NCBI GenBank assembly: GCA_947561395.2
Contig: OX387187.1
Location: forward strand, 29,741,829-29,805,828
Direction of reading: 5' to 3'
Length of the DNA stretch: 64,000 nt
Source of the DNA: Buxus sempervirens
Taxonomy: Eukaryota > Streptophyta > Magnoliopsida > Buxales > Buxaceae
The number at the start of each line of letters is the position of its first letter. Position 1 is the first letter of the stretch. The notes under the pieces are model-generated. The model worked only from the letters and a program-made list of their open reading frames with translations. It did not search any database and was not told the origin of the DNA. This document shows, one piece after another, positions 1 through 12,312 of this stretch. The translations under genes and the position numbers were made by a program.

Positions 1-1374
1 TTTATGCAGCGGACAATACACATTATATATACTCCTAGTTAAGAAAGTAAAAATTCCAAAATGAGATAAATAAACATCAATACAATATGAATTTGCATGC
101 ATATCTTACCTCCAATAACCAGATAGTGAAAGAATAACCACCCACTAACAACAGCTTCACTAATCTGCAAATTTTGAATAAAACAGAATAGATGATGAAA
201 AAGAAAAAACTCATAAAAAATAAAAAAATTTCAATCCCATGAAAATCATATGTATCATTTTGATTTGCTTCAACTGTCTAAATACCATGGGGCATGGCAT
301 TGTGCAGTGACTTGTCTCATACTCTTCTTTTTTCATTTCCACATATTTCAAAGAGGCATTCTTATTTCTTATAGCCTTTGTGAGGCAAACATTAAGCCAA
401 ACAACAACGAACAGATAGGAATTTTTTTTTAGGAAATAGGAACTTTACATCGATCAAAATGTATTGATAACATATATGGGAAGAGTATTTCAATCCCTGA
501 ATAAATTTAGTCTAACAAGATACACCATTTAAAGATAAATTCCAATCTATATACTAAAGATAAACTGATGTTATAAGAGCCTTGGATTGAAACCCCAATT
601 CAAAATTGAAGAATAAAATTAAAAGAAACTGCCAGAGAACAGAAGTTAAAAAAAAAAAGAAGGTTTTTCCAACCCTGTGCATGACGGAATCAAAGGGAAA
701 AAAAAGGAAAAAGAAAAAAAACCGTAAGATTGAATAGAAGAAGACTCATGTTCAACAAAAACATCACGGCCCCAAGAAAAATACAAAGGGCTTTTCATTT
801 CAACAAAGACGACATTAAAGGACCAAATCGGAGCAAGCAGAGAGTGTCTACCTGGAGTTGAAATCTTTCTCCAATCAATCTGCAATAGCACAATCAAGCT
901 CGACAATAGCAGATTGCAGAGACGATTGTGTTCTCAACAGAACAAAAGGTCGACGATGGTAGATTGGAGTGCCGATAGTAGCAGATCGAATTGCTGCAGG
1001 ATTGACAACGGCAGACTTCAGTACTGATTAATAGGGTCGTCAATGGCAGATTACAATGCTGACCGAGTTTTCCAACAGCGTAACCAGAGTTAACAATGGC
1101 AAATTGGAAGCGGTAGAGCCCTGATTAGGGCTTGATCTTGTGTTGTTAGTTGCAAGCAAACGGGAACATGCGCGGGAGAGGGAGAATGACTTGCGCGCGA
1201 AAGGAAAAAGGGTTAAAAGAAAGCGCCGTCGTGCAAATAGAATTAGCGACTAACAATCTGTGGCGAAGGTCATGGGTCTGCCGCAATTTAGTCCTTTTCG
1301 CTACTACCTTTCCATCTGTCGCAAAATATTTGACACAAAAAACCCTTTTCTTTTTTTTTTAGTGCTTTAATCCT
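1..1374. other. AT-rich intergenic DNA, no gene; possible CACTA-type end
   Basis: I see no coding region with recognisable homology in this stretch. It is AT-rich, with several A and T runs. At 1200-1364 the DNA becomes richer in short gcga/cgct motifs and ends in a T run followed by AGTG (1361-1364). CACTA transposon ends look like this (subterminal repeats, then TAGTG). I could not find the partner CACTA end, so the element call is only a suggestion. Confidence 0.3.
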
Positions 1375-2115
1375 GAAAAATCTTAGGCTTTCAAGCCTAA
1401 ACCTAGGAGATGAGCCCCAAGTCCATCCTTCGTAACAAAGATAATAAAACTAAAGAAGGTTATAATGAGGCCCACCCAGAGGGCCCACTGAATGTCATAA
1501 ATCTTAATCTTAAACCCTTTTTTAACCTCAATCTAATAAAATCAATCTAACTTAAAATCCAAAACCTTAAAGAGCTTGTAGGTTTAGACCAAGCCCAAAT
1601 GAAGGACAAGTGGGCTACACGCTAGCCCATTTGGGATCCAGCGGGCCTTCCAACAAGGCCCGCCTTATCAGACCAAGATCACTTAAATAAAGAAAATAAA
1701 ATCAAATGAAAGGGGACCTACACCACTTAAGGGGTCCCCACATAGACCTAAAATAAAAAGTTCACATCGGATTATGATCGGGTGAGGTAATCAAGTTGAC
1801 TCTTAACCAGGATGACCTATGGAACCCATCACCCGATAGGGCGGACCGGAGCGTCTACAGACTTCCTCGGGCTGTAACCGAGAACTTATTCAGAATCTCA
1901 AGCCGCATACCACCTAATAGACAAACACTAGACACACAGGTGTCTGCCTGTAACTTGTTAGGCAGTGGCGACTCCCTATCGCCCATTTCCCAAAAGAAGC
2001 ACGCACTCACACACACCTCCTAAAGAGATCCCAACCTCGACGTGCTGCCCATGGATCGACGTGCCCACAGCAAGGTCTGCCGCAAGACCACTGTAGCAAA
2101 CGATTTTATCCCCGT
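1375..2115 (+). mobile_element. LTR fragment of a Ty3/gypsy (Tat/Ogre-like) retrotransposon
   Basis: The stretch ends with TGGCGACTCCC at 1975. In plants this sits just inside the 5' LTR of Tat/Ogre-lineage gypsy elements and serves as the tRNA primer binding site. The two related elements elsewhere in this window carry TGGCGACTCTCC at the same kind of position. After it come about 130 bases of leader-like DNA, cut off by the Pack-type element that starts at 2126. No gag or pol follows. The left edge is uncertain because I cannot see a clean TG start. Confidence 0.4.
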
Positions 2116-2609
2116 TACAACATTAGAAGCTGTTTGGTAACGTTTACAAATTCAATTTTGTTGTTTTTGAGGATGTTTGGTAACATGTTTGACATTGTTT
2201 TTCGGCTTTTAAAAACAAAAAACCGAAAACTTGTTTGGTAGTGAGAGTTTTCAAATCGTTTTTCAGAAAAACGATTGAAAACAACCCCATTTTAAAAAAC
2301 CGAATTTTTTTTTAAAGCGACGAATCGTGTTTCGATTTGATGGCATTTTTATAATATATTATTTCTTTTCTCTTCGATAGTTTTATCTCTCGTCTCTATT
2401 CTTCAAACCAAACTCTTCTTCCTCACAAGCACGATCAGACATCGGAGAAGAAGCAGAAATGGCATTGTTTCTCAGACCATCTCAAAGCTCTCATCTATAT
2501 CAATTTGTTGTTACGATTTCATTGATTACATTCATGCTATTTTGTTATGATCTCTTCTTTGGATTTTCTGTTATTCAGTGCTAATAGACATGGGGTTTTG
2601 ATATCTCCA

Positions 2610-2905
2610 ATGTCTCCCGCTAGAAAATGGTTAGGATTTATAACGACTGTATGGATTCAGGCCATTTCCGGCAACAAATCAACCATTTCCAACTACTCCA
2701 CTGCTTTGAAATCTCTCAAGGTCCTCACCCGATTGGAGCTGTGAAATCTCTCAAGGCCCTCACCCGAATGGAGTTGAAAATCCTTTCTGTTGCTAAAGAT
2801 GTGGGGAAGGCATTGGAATCCTTGCTGTCTTGCTTCGAACCGTCTCTCAATGCCTATAATTCTCATCATCAGATCTTTAGAAGGTGTAAGAAGCATCCTG
2901 TATCA
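2610..2905 (+). pseudogene. NFD4/nodulin-like MFS transporter, 5' exon fragment
   Basis: From the ATG at 2610 the reading frame gives KWLGFITTVWIQAISGN, then STALKSLKVLTRLEL. This matches the start of plant nodulin-like/NFD4 major facilitator proteins, which normally read RW-G-VA-WIQ--SG---F--YS--LKS and run to about 550 residues with 12 membrane segments. A 35-bp tandem duplication (copies start at 2707 and 2742) breaks the frame. The second copy leads into LSVAKDVGKAL, and after another shift NRLSMPIILIIRSLEG, which corresponds to the next loop of the family. Only about 80 residues remain and there is no transport domain, so this is a captured, dead fragment inside the Pack-type element. 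Alignment to NFD4 proteins would settle it. Confidence 0.6.
2707..2776 (+). repeat. 35-bp tandem duplication inside the NFD4 fragment
   Basis: Two copies start at 2707 and 2742 and differ at only a few bases. The unit length is not a multiple of three, so the duplication shifts the reading frame of the transporter fragment. Confidence 0.85.
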
Positions 2906-3060
2906 GTGATTTATGCGATCCTCAATGGAGGAGGTCATGGATGTCAAAAGAAGCTATTAGCTTCCGGTGCATACCGGCACTTGTAGAAGCTTGCGGAACC
3001 ATAGTACAAGGACTTGATGAAAATCGTCTGAAAAACATGTTCGGAAGGGAATTTTGGTTT
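2880..3060 (+). pseudogene. Armadillo-repeat protein, C-terminal fragment
   Basis: The frame after the transporter piece reads KKHPVSVIYAILNGGGHGC, then QKKLLASGAYRHL, a stop, KLAE, and in another frame DENRLKNMF. Plant armadillo-repeat proteins related to vacuolar protein 8 end this way: a last ARM repeat, a --QL-A-GA---L-KL-E segment and a G-NRLKNMF-like tail. The TAG stop and the frame changes show it is dead. It directly abuts, and may overlap by a few bases, the transporter piece, so two genes were joined within one transposon. The identification rests on recalled family consensus only. Confidence 0.45.
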
Positions 3061-3956
3061 TTAGTGATTCTTTTTTAACATAATTCATATCTCGTCGTCC
3101 AATTATTTGTAATTAAAAATTAGTGATACTTTTTTCAAGTAATTGAGAACAAGTGTCATTCACAAAGACTTTCTTCATAAGTGACCTTTTCAACCTTTTG
3201 TAATAATGGTTTGTTGAAAGTATTTAAACAAGTTTATAAGTCTTTTAAGGGTATTTTTGGAAAAGAACTCCATGAAGTATGAACAATAATAAATGATACT
3301 TGTTCTCAATTGTTTGAAAAAAGTATTGCTAATTGTCAATTACAAAGAATTGGACTTGAAAGGAATAAGGAAAGAAGACCATAAGGTCCATAACCACTGC
3401 AAAGGTCAATTTTTTTAGTGGCAAGATTTCAGCAAAATGGCACGCAAGGCTCTCATCAAATCAGCACCAAGCTTTATACAATTTGTCCTTCATTAATATT
3501 TTTATCTAGAATAACAAAATTATAAAGATTTAAATGATTAAAACGGCTATGATTTTTAAATTTGTTACTACCGTCTTTAAACTATTAACAAATAAAAATA
3601 GCCAATGGTGTGAGAGTTGTTTATGATGGTAGGTATAGGAAGGGTTGATAGCATTGGTTAGTTTGTAATCCGTGGTATAGAATTTTGATTTGCTTATTTT
3701 TTCATAGCAACTTTGTTATTGTTTAACAGCCTCTTGCATGTTGTATAGTAATGCATTTTTGTTGATTTTGAAAACTTTAATCGTTTTTCTTAAATCAATT
3801 GTTGCTAAACAGGTTTCTTGACACCCATTTAAAAAACCCAAAAAACAATAATTGTTACCAAACGGGTTTCTTGTCACTTGTTTTCAAAAACCCAAAAACA
3901 GTTGAAAGTGTTTTTAGTTTTCAAACTGTTTTTTAAAAACATTACCAAACGGCCTC

Positions 3957-6069
3957 TTGAAAGTAGGAAACACAAAATCGTGTTTGGCATACTTAGTTTT
4001 CAAATTGTTAGAAACAAAAAAGAGAGAGATTGAGAACCAAGATTGTTTTTAAAAGCCGAAACTTCCAGTTTTTAAAAAACCACAAATCATGTGGAATTTT
4101 TGCAATTTTTTTTAGTTAATGTGCTCGAACCCAAGTTTGAGCCTCTCTATCTCAGAAGCACCAAAGGAAAAGCTGGAGTTGAGAGAACAAGCAAATATAG
4201 TTTAGATGATTTCGTTGGAGACTCTAATTTTACTTTGATCAACAACATCAATCAGCCCACGCCGTGTCCGTCCCACAAGCTTGCCATAGTTTTCCATCAA
4301 TCTTCTGAACAACTTCTTTAAAAGGGCTGAGAATTCTCACCTTTTTTCAATCTCATTATATGTGGTCTCTTGAATTTTGAATAATAATAACTTATATAAA
4401 ACTAAAAATTATTTAAAGAGACCGTCGATAATTTAAAGTGTATCTTATGTATAATGATAACGAGGATTAATATGGATGGTTTGATGAAGATCCAACGGTT
4501 GGATTTACTTTTATGAATGTGATAGTTAATTAAATATTTTCTTTTAATCCAATTGATTGTATTTTATGAGTTTTGGTGGAGTAGCATAGTTAGCAATCAT
4601 GAAATTCTAATAGAAACATTGGGACCCGTTAAGCTAATTTTGAGAAATTTCCTTGTGCTAAAACTCTATTGTGGTCATGTGTGCTATTGTTTTGGGGGAA
4701 AAAAAATCCTATCGCATTGTGCTACTTTGGACGACTAAACCTAGAGAGGAAGAAAAACCGATGTTAGAGGCTGAAAGACGTGGGGATCTTCGTCTGGGTT
4801 GGTGTGTTGATCATAGAAAGAGTTGCTGAAGATCTTGGTTTGAGTATGGATTGAGTTGGTAGGTAAGTAACAATCCTTTAAAGGAAATCTATGCATTGTT
4901 TTATAGTTTAAGCAACAAACATTGGTTTTTTGAATGGATTTGATGATCTATTTGGGTAAATGTATATTGTTTTGAAAGGTTTTGAATGAATAATTTTTAG
5001 TATTCTTGGATGATTATGCTTAAATTCTATTGTTTATGATGTTGAATTGATAATGGATGATTAGGAATGTATTGGAGATGATTTGAAAGGATTTTCAAAG
5101 AGTTCTAGATCTGTTTTGATCGTAGAAAACCCAGAAGGAATGACTATTCCATGAAAATCCAATGAATTCTTAGATTATGCCTTCACACCAGCTTGCACTT
5201 CAACCACTATCAAGCATAGCATATTTTTGTGTCTTCGCGCCTATCTCGTACAGTTAGCCTTAACATTAAGTGATGACTATGTTAAATTTTTAGAATTCGA
5301 TAGCAAGTTTCCTACACCTAACCCGCACCCAATGTCCCACTCCAATATCACTTGTTTTATGAAGCCTTTGAAATTGCGCCCTACCCACACTCGTGCAGTC
5401 TCGCGTGAACCATTTTGTTATTCAGCCGCTGTAGACACCCTAATTTGGGCTAGACTCCTTAAGAGCAAGTCTACATTCACCAAAAACCCCCGTTGCCATC
5501 CCCACTCTAAAATCTAAACTCTATTGGCTTTCTAATCCCAATTCATTGTGTGCTTAAATATGGGCCAAATTCAACACTACTCCATCGCATGGTAAGATAT
5601 GGATTTGGTGTAGTTGAGTTTATGAATTGGTTATTCAAAGCGAAGGCAGACAAGATGTTATATACCCCCAAAGAAAGTCCACAAGCAACTTTGGCATAGA
5701 GAAATGACAATATTGGGAGAAAGAATCACACAATAGATGGCAAGATATTATGGTATATGGGTTATGTAGGATATGAGTACTACGATAACAGTAGTTAGAC
5801 CCATTAAAATAGTTATTATCCTTTTTTAGTAATACGGTTATAGTATTGTTCTTTTTACACTTCTTAATGAAAATGATGGTTGGACCTTATAAAAGGCATT
5901 ATGCATCATTTTGTACGGTCTTAATAGAAGGCTTTATGCATTATATGATACAAGCAAGCAAAATAAAATTTTAATTATTACCAAACACATTATATTTTTA
6001 AAATTGTAATTGAATTTGTCTTAAACAACAGCCTTTATACAGAGGATCCATCTGATATTTAATTGGACT
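3957..6069. other. Intergenic DNA with transposon debris, no gene
   Basis: No recognisable coding sequence. The stretch 3960-4090 again carries tttggcata and gttttcaaa motifs like the Pack-type ends next to it. At 5430 TGTAGACACCCTAATTTGG closely resembles the LTR start TGTAGACACCCCAAATTGC seen at 28060 (minus) and 63771 (plus), so a decayed LTR tip of that family is likely here. Short open frames in this interval look like chance. Confidence 0.4.

Positions 6070-6109
<40 letters not shown>
6070..6109 (+). repeat. 40-base uninterrupted G run
   Basis: Forty consecutive G residues lie in otherwise AT-rich DNA. There is no neighbouring G-rich gradient or repeat unit. Such a run could fold into G-quadruplexes, but it is also the type of sequence that sequencing and assembly errors produce. 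Confidence 0.95.
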
Positions 6110-6111
<2 letters not shown>

Positions 6112-6549
6112 TGCACGTCACTCTACAACTTGAAATGAGTGTTATGTGTTTAGGCCTTGTTATATAACCTCGAAATGGTGAACACATTTTTAATTTCTTG
6201 AAATCTAAGTAACTAAAATGAAGGGATTACTAATTTGCAGGCTTCGGTCCTTCACTGGCTATAATCTAGGCCTTATAGCAATCTGGTTTGGCAAGACTTA
6301 AAATGAATTAGATTCAAGTTGCAAAACAAAGTAGAGATATATCAATAACAACAACCTGCCTAAAACATCCTTGCCAACCCCAATACATAACCAATTTCAG
6401 TTAAAATGCAACAAAGTTATTCTAAGAAACATCCTTGCCTTTTGTTGAAGAAAACCATAAATAATAAAAAGCAGAAGTACAAAATAGAATCTATTACAGG
6501 ATTACAATTGCCATAATTCTATACTATCACATGGTGCATGACGATCAAT

Positions 6550-6715
6550 CAGATGCTCAACTGGTCCCGCTGCATGATGTTTTCATCAGTTGAATCAAGT
6601 GTAGAAGGATCAGGTGGGTCTGAAAACTTTGACCAGCATGTGTTAACCAAGTCAACATTCCACCAATTTGCCTTATCAAAGCTCCAGTTCCCAACACTAA
6701 ACTCCAAACCATAGT
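6550..6715 (-). pseudogene. Unrecognised minus-strand exon-like piece
   Basis: On the minus strand this stretch reads NWSFDKANWWNVDLVNTCW followed by SKFSDPPDPSTLDS and a stop after about 55 residues. The Trp-rich, non-repetitive composition looks like real coding sequence and the position suits a last exon. I do not recognise the family. A second piece, IAEQA in frame with a FKFLKRK segment, lies upstream on the same strand near 6900. No clear start or continuous exon chain was found. Confidence 0.25.
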
Positions 6716-9700
6716 GAAACTCCCAACATTATCATAGAGGGATATAATCTAGGGCTTTTTATGTCCATAATCATGATATTTCTCGTTCCACTCCCTTTGC
6801 CAGAAATAGACCTATAGAAATACAAAGCACTTAATCCCGTCAAATAATAAAAGCAATCACAACTGAAAATGAAAAGAAAACAATCTACCAACAGGACAAC
6901 TGCCTGTTCAGCTATCTTGCGTTTGAGGAATTTGAAGAGAAGAATATAGCAATGTGTTTGCAAGGAAGACTATAGCCAATACGAATACATACATAAAATA
7001 TTTATCAAATTTGTTTATGCATTACATGAATCCTGAAGAATTATTTCAATCTTTAACCTATAGGGATGGACCGGATTCATTTTACTGACCCTAGCTAGTT
7101 AAGATAGGGCATTGGCTATCAATTGATTGATTGATCAAAATTTATTATGCATAACCATTTCTGACTGATAGTTCCCATTCCTAATCCTGCATTTGAACCT
7201 ACTTGCAACAACATCTAAAAGATATAGACTAACAAGAACATGTTTTCTGCTTATGTGTGAATAACTTCAAATTTGATACAAGTAATTGTCATAACCTGAC
7301 ATAAGATGGTGCTCCATGTATAAAAAATCGAATCTTATTATGCACCGTCACCTATTTGAATCCATGCCAAGCTAAAACTACAAGTTTATCTGGGTCTGGG
7401 TTCTCAAATTAGAGAATTTGGTTCTGAATTGGATTGGTTACAGGATGGGTTGGTTTTGCTGATGTTTTAGACCCTGAGTTTGGAACTGGCTTGGCATCAA
7501 ACCCACCCAAACCAACCTGAGTTTAAGGAAAGTTCACTATTTTAATCATTACAAAGTTAAATCTAATTTTTTTCCCATAATTCACATATAGAAATGAGTT
7601 CTTAATTAGAAGAACAAAGACCTCAGAGAGTGCAGTCACTGTCAAACAAGATTTTATAATGTTTTCAAAGTAGTTTCTTATGTACTCATACAACGTTTAT
7701 TCATCTAATGAAAAACTTGGTCCGAGGTTAATTCAAATCTTTACAAACATTTCATGTACATACACAAATTGGAGCAAACCCATAATCATAAATCTCATTT
7801 ATCAAGTTTGACGTATCCACTTTTTTTGTATATACTGAATAATAGAAAATTTCTGTTCAAAAGGATAGTTAATGTTTATTATGATGCCTAACATTTGACA
7901 TAAAAAAATTTGTGTAGGATATACCTCTCTCTGGAAAATGAGTTGGAAATCTCAGTTATGCTCAAAACAGTGCTGCTCTATATGGTGTCTAATTGTCCTT
8001 TTATATGATCAAGATCCACTGAAAGAACACGAATCCTAACAAATCATATTGCATATGACACCTTATGCGGTTAAAGGAACCAGCAGAAAGTTTGTGTTAC
8101 ATAATATCCATGGGGTCTACTCCTTCCATAATTTGATCAAGAGATTTAATGATCAGTAATATCCGCTAGAATAACCAGAATCCAAAGATGTACTCAAATG
8201 ACTATCCTCGAAAGGAATTAACTCAGACAGAAGACAAAAAGGTGAAAACCTACCAGAAAGACAAATGTGAACACCTGATCTGAAGTAGACCCTTGATTAC
8301 ACACTGTTTTCCCCCTTCATTTGAAACTGAATTACCTAAAGACAACATGAAACCTAAATTGAGGATGGCTCGATTACCTCTCTCATAACTCTACCATTTT
8401 ACACACCTCTCAAGAACCTAGATACTAATTAACATGAAATCACATTGAGGAAACCACTACTGAACTGGTTCAGTCATACAAAAATTATATGATCTTAAAA
8501 AAATCAAAAATACTTTCAAAATTTTAAATTAAGTACAATAAAATTATAGTAATACAAAATGATACCATTTGATGAGAGAAACAGAACAACACACACCACA
8601 ACCCCCCACCCCCCCAAAAAAAAAGAACACACTGGAGTTAGTCAGATACAAAATGGATACTCATAATAACAGTGAAGACACAATTTTTGACATGTGGTGG
8701 AGAAACAAGGTCCATATTGACAACCATACATACATGGGATAAATACTTTGTTATTTTTGTTCCTTCTGTATTTAAGCAGAACAATATTATTCTAGCTATT
8801 GATGCAAAAGCATCAAATAACCTGAGATTTTTGAGTCAAACAAGTTAGCCACCTGGACTTGTGCCCAATCAAGAGACATTTCCCACATGAGAGAAAAAGA
8901 TAAGCTTCTACATAAATTTGCTCATGTCAAACAATGAAGGAAAATGCAACAATAAATAGACACCAATATATAAAGTCAAATCTTATATTTCTAATTTTGA
9001 TGCTCATAAGAATCTGATCACGTAAAGCTTAAGAATTTTTGCATAACATAGAATTGATTCACATTCTTACAAAGAAGTGGAAAAATAACATTTTCTAAAT
9101 GTTAGCAAAAATAAAAGGTACAAACTTCCATAGAAGACTTATCATTATTCATTAGTGCCATATGGCCCACAGTGAAAGCAAAGTAATAATATTAAACAAG
9201 AAACTTGCTGCACTTGACAAGGATAAGAAACATGCACTTAACAAGGATAAGAAACAAATGCGAATCTTTTCAGAATAATCAAATGGATAAGTAGTTAACT
9301 GACAATTGAAGTATTACTTTGCCTTTCCCTAAAACATTAAAGCCATACACTGAAGAGAAAAAATGGAAAAAAGAAATCCAGGAATGAGACGGTCAGTACT
9401 AAGTAACCCTTCTAGATCATGATACAAGAGACAGAAATATTAAACAGAACTCCCCAAAACTTCAGCAACCATGTGTTCATCTCCAAACAAGATAGAAAGT
9501 GATGAACATAAAAGAAGTCAAATGAACCCGTTCTGCTCTCCTATGGCCTTTTAAATTGATAAATTTGCTTTCCTCTGAATGGCAGGGAATAGAAACAGAA
9601 AACCTCTACTCTCCTTGTTCTCTAGCATTTTGACTTTCTTTGTCTGGCAGATCTACTTTTGAATTTTCTCTTTTCCATCAAAATCTCTCTTTGTCATTTG

Positions 9701-10139
9701 AGCTTACAGTTTCAAAGCAATACTTCAATGGAAACTCTTGGAAAGCAAATAGACCAAGAAGCAATAAAAAGCTTTGTTTAGTCGAAAATGAAGACATCAT
9801 TAGGAAGACATCAAGAAGCAAATAGACACTGAAAAAGTTCATATAAATAACTGGATGCCTGATACTGAAGACATCAATTAGGATGTACACAAAAATCATC
9901 ATCTTGACAGCTAGATAATGTATTCTCATGGCCCCATCAACTTCCAAGTATATGTATATATTAGGAGATACTCTGACTGGAACTTTGATGAAGTAAAATA
10001 TTAATGTTAAGTGTTTTTACTCCCCTGAAATTATTTTTTTTAGACCACATCATCACTTGATAACGTCATATGAATGGAAATGATAACCTCAAAGACTTTA
10101 GAAATTACTGATGCAATATTATTTGGTTCGGTCGTGTAC
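6716..10139. other. AT-rich intron-like or intergenic DNA
   Basis: About 3.4 kb without a recognisable gene. It is AT-rich, with A runs and a C-rich patch at 8602-8616. Apart from the small piece near 6900, I see no coding homology. Downstream LACS exons would be expected on the minus strand here if the gene at 10.1-10.6 kb were complete; I did not find them. Confidence 0.4.
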
Positions 10140-10627
10140 CCCCTGGTAGAAACCAACTGCAACTCCAAAGTACACTGTCATAACTTGATTTGCACGTTCA
10201 TAGATGTGAGCCAAAGGAAGATATGATATGTAACAGCCCACAAGAAAGAGAGATAGAGTGAGAAGGAGGAGATGCCAAGCAGCTTAATTAAAAATAAAAC
10301 TCAGAAAGAGATAAAGCACTAATTCCTCTACATCATATAAATGTACAATCTGAAAAAATAACTTACATCTGATGGATAGAACTTTGTAGTAAGAGTGGAA
10401 CAAGCAATATTTGCAATAAAATTTCCATGGGTCAGCATAACTCCCTTGCCATAAGAACAATACACACTTCACATAGTTAATATAAGCAACAAATTCATTC
10501 CAATGAGAATACTTGAATTAAAGTATCTTTATAGTACCATTGGTGTCCCTGTTGTCCCACTTGTGTAGCAAATGGTGGCAAGATCATCAAGTTTTGGGGA
10601 GCAAAAAGGCTGAAGATTATTGTGGCC
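10140..10627 (-). pseudogene. Long-chain acyl-CoA synthetase (LACS6-like), three-exon fragment
   Basis: Three minus-strand exons can be read. 10627-10538 gives PKLDDLATICYTSGTTGTPM, 10444-10367 gives GVMLTHGNFIANIACSTLTT and KFYPSD, and 10233-10140 gives YISYLPLAHIYERANQ and VMTVYFGVAVGFYQG. This is the AMP-binding region of plant peroxisomal long-chain acyl-CoA synthetases, which activate fatty acids for beta-oxidation. The TVYFGVAVGFYQG segment is closest to LACS6. Introns and donors match in phase. Three things indicate a dead copy: the lysine of the TSGTTGTPKG motif is ATG (Met), the acceptor before the third exon lacks AG, and the rest of the roughly 700-residue protein is missing. A degenerate upstream exon may lie near 10730-10790. 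Confidence 0.75.
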
Positions 10628-11204
10628 CTAAAAGATATTGGGGAAAAAAAAAAGATACGTCCATAAAATTCAAAGATATGTCAATAATCAAATGCTAGAA
10701 ATACTTACATGTCATGTACCATCTTCACTACAAACAACTTAAGCTCCAAGAAATTCAGGAATATTACTCTAAACTGTTATAGAATTATCTCAGTTCAATT
10801 GGTTCTACGCTTGTAATTTTTTCCCCTTTCATGATCAATTTATGCTTCCATAATCTATTTCCTGACCTACAATGAATATGCAAATATGCAAGTTATGCTT
10901 CTATAAGGAATTTACACCAACTGTAAGGAATAAATTGTTAACAAAGGAATATGCAATTATGCTTAGATAAAAGAGTAGACATACATCTTGGATAACCAAT
11001 TAATGCAGCAGAGTACTGCACATGACATTTATCACAAGATTGATTCACTGTAATCAGAAATCCAAAATTAATCCATCATAATCATCACCAAGGAGAAACT
11101 TTTAAATGTGAAAATGCATGTCGATTCCCTTTATGCATCATGCTAATATGCCTAGCTGCAGCAGTAAAAAGCTGATAGAATTCAGAACTTAAACAAATGT
11201 TAAC

Positions 11205-11289
11205 CTTTTCCAAAAAGAGCTTTGAAGTGAATACTGTTCATGGATATTCCTTCAGCTTGAGCTATAGCATCTACCATCTCAAAACCCAC
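11205..11289 (-). pseudogene. Unrecognised exon-like piece
   Basis: A minus-strand stretch bounded by an AG acceptor and a GT donor reads VGFEMVDAIAQAEGISMNS then IHFKALFGKG, without stops. Composition and boundaries look like an internal exon. I do not recognise the family, and it does not match the LACS protein whose exons lie 600 bases downstream on the same strand. Confidence 0.3.
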
Positions 11290-12312
11290 CTGGAAAAAAT
11301 CCATCACACAGTATTGTAGCACGAAAACAAAAAGGTTGAAATCTGTTATTTACAGGCTATGGCTTTCATTTACAGGCTATTAAATTAACTATACAAGTAC
11401 AGAAAAACATGAAAAAGTACAAAACATCCACAGCGAAAAAAAAAGGTTTTACCCCACATTGGGAAATTGTTCTGAGACCAATAAGGAATTTTATTTTACT
11501 AATGCACCATAAAAAAAAATATAACAGAAATTGATATAGAACATATAGAGCATGTGTGCAGGGAAAAAAGTGTACCCAGTGCCCAATTTTCTGGTCTCTT
11601 CAAATGTTCAGATTTGGAGCAGTTTGCAGCTGACAAGTTGCCAATAAGGGACCTGCATATTCAGGAATATGTTTCTTCAGAGGGGCAAGTATTTGTTGTT
11701 TGTTTTGCTACATTTAATCTCTCCTTTCTCTCAAATAGACCCAATCAGCGTGCATGCACATGCAATGTTTAAGTTTGTTATAGATATGAGATATACGAAA
11801 CCATGAAGGAAATAAAATAAAAAGCAGAGTAAACTTACTGTTGATTTGCACACTCCGAATGAAAGCATTTTATAAATCTGTAGCAACAAGTGATAAATTG
11901 CTCTTTGTATTTTTCTAACAAGATATTTTATTCTTTTTTCTGAAATTTATTGTGCTTAATGTAATTACAAATAGATGTAAAAAAGGCGAGGTTCTTATTA
12001 ACTTATGAAAGAGGTATTTACAAGATTACATACAGATATAACAAAAAAAGAGCAAATTGCTGTTTGCTCATATGTATAACAAAAAAAGAGCAATTTGTTA
12101 CTTGCTCATATCTATTACAAAAAAGGCAACATTCTGTGATGTAGTCATACTTATGAAATAAGTGCACGGCAGAATGTGCTAGAACTATCATAAGGACAGT
12201 AATTACAAACAGTAGCTTTGACCTGATCCATATGTACAAAGCATATACAGCAGGTGTGATAAAACAAAACCAACTAATAGTAGAATTCACCTAACCAAAC
12301 AAATCTGTTCCT
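11290..12312. other. AT-rich DNA without a recognised gene
   Basis: No recognisable coding sequence. At 12040-12125 an imperfect direct repeat (aaaaaaagagcaa followed by ttgctcatat) occurs twice. A plus-strand frame at 11554-11772 opens with LFKCSDLEQFAADKLPIRDL, which has protein-like composition, but it matches nothing I know and becomes T-rich. Confidence 0.35.

Larger units (their letters stand above)
2126..3956 (+). mobile_element. Non-autonomous Pack-type DNA transposon carrying two gene fragments
   Basis: Both ends carry an inverted repeat. The left end reads GAAGCTGTTTGGTAACG. The right end, on the minus strand, reads GAGGCCGTTTGGTAATG. Both continue into A/T-rich DNA with tttttaaa and gttttcaaa motifs for about 150-200 bases. 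The interior holds pieces of two unrelated plant genes and no transposase. Terminal inverted repeats around captured gene pieces define Pack-TYPE elements. The flanks read TTA (left) and TTG (right), so a 3-bp target duplication is imperfect and no 9-bp one is visible. The superfamily is therefore undecided between Mutator-like and Harbinger-like. The fragment starting at 41118 (ctgtttgataac) may be a relic of the same family. Confidence 0.6.

Noticed and set aside
2126..3956. Nine-base target duplication for the Pack-type element
   Set aside because: The flanks tacaacatt and tgaaagtag do not match, so a Mutator assignment was not made.
6697..6963. 88-codon minus-strand frame as a complete protein
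   Set aside because: Most of it runs through intron-like AT-rich DNA; only the short segments noted nearby look like coding sequence.
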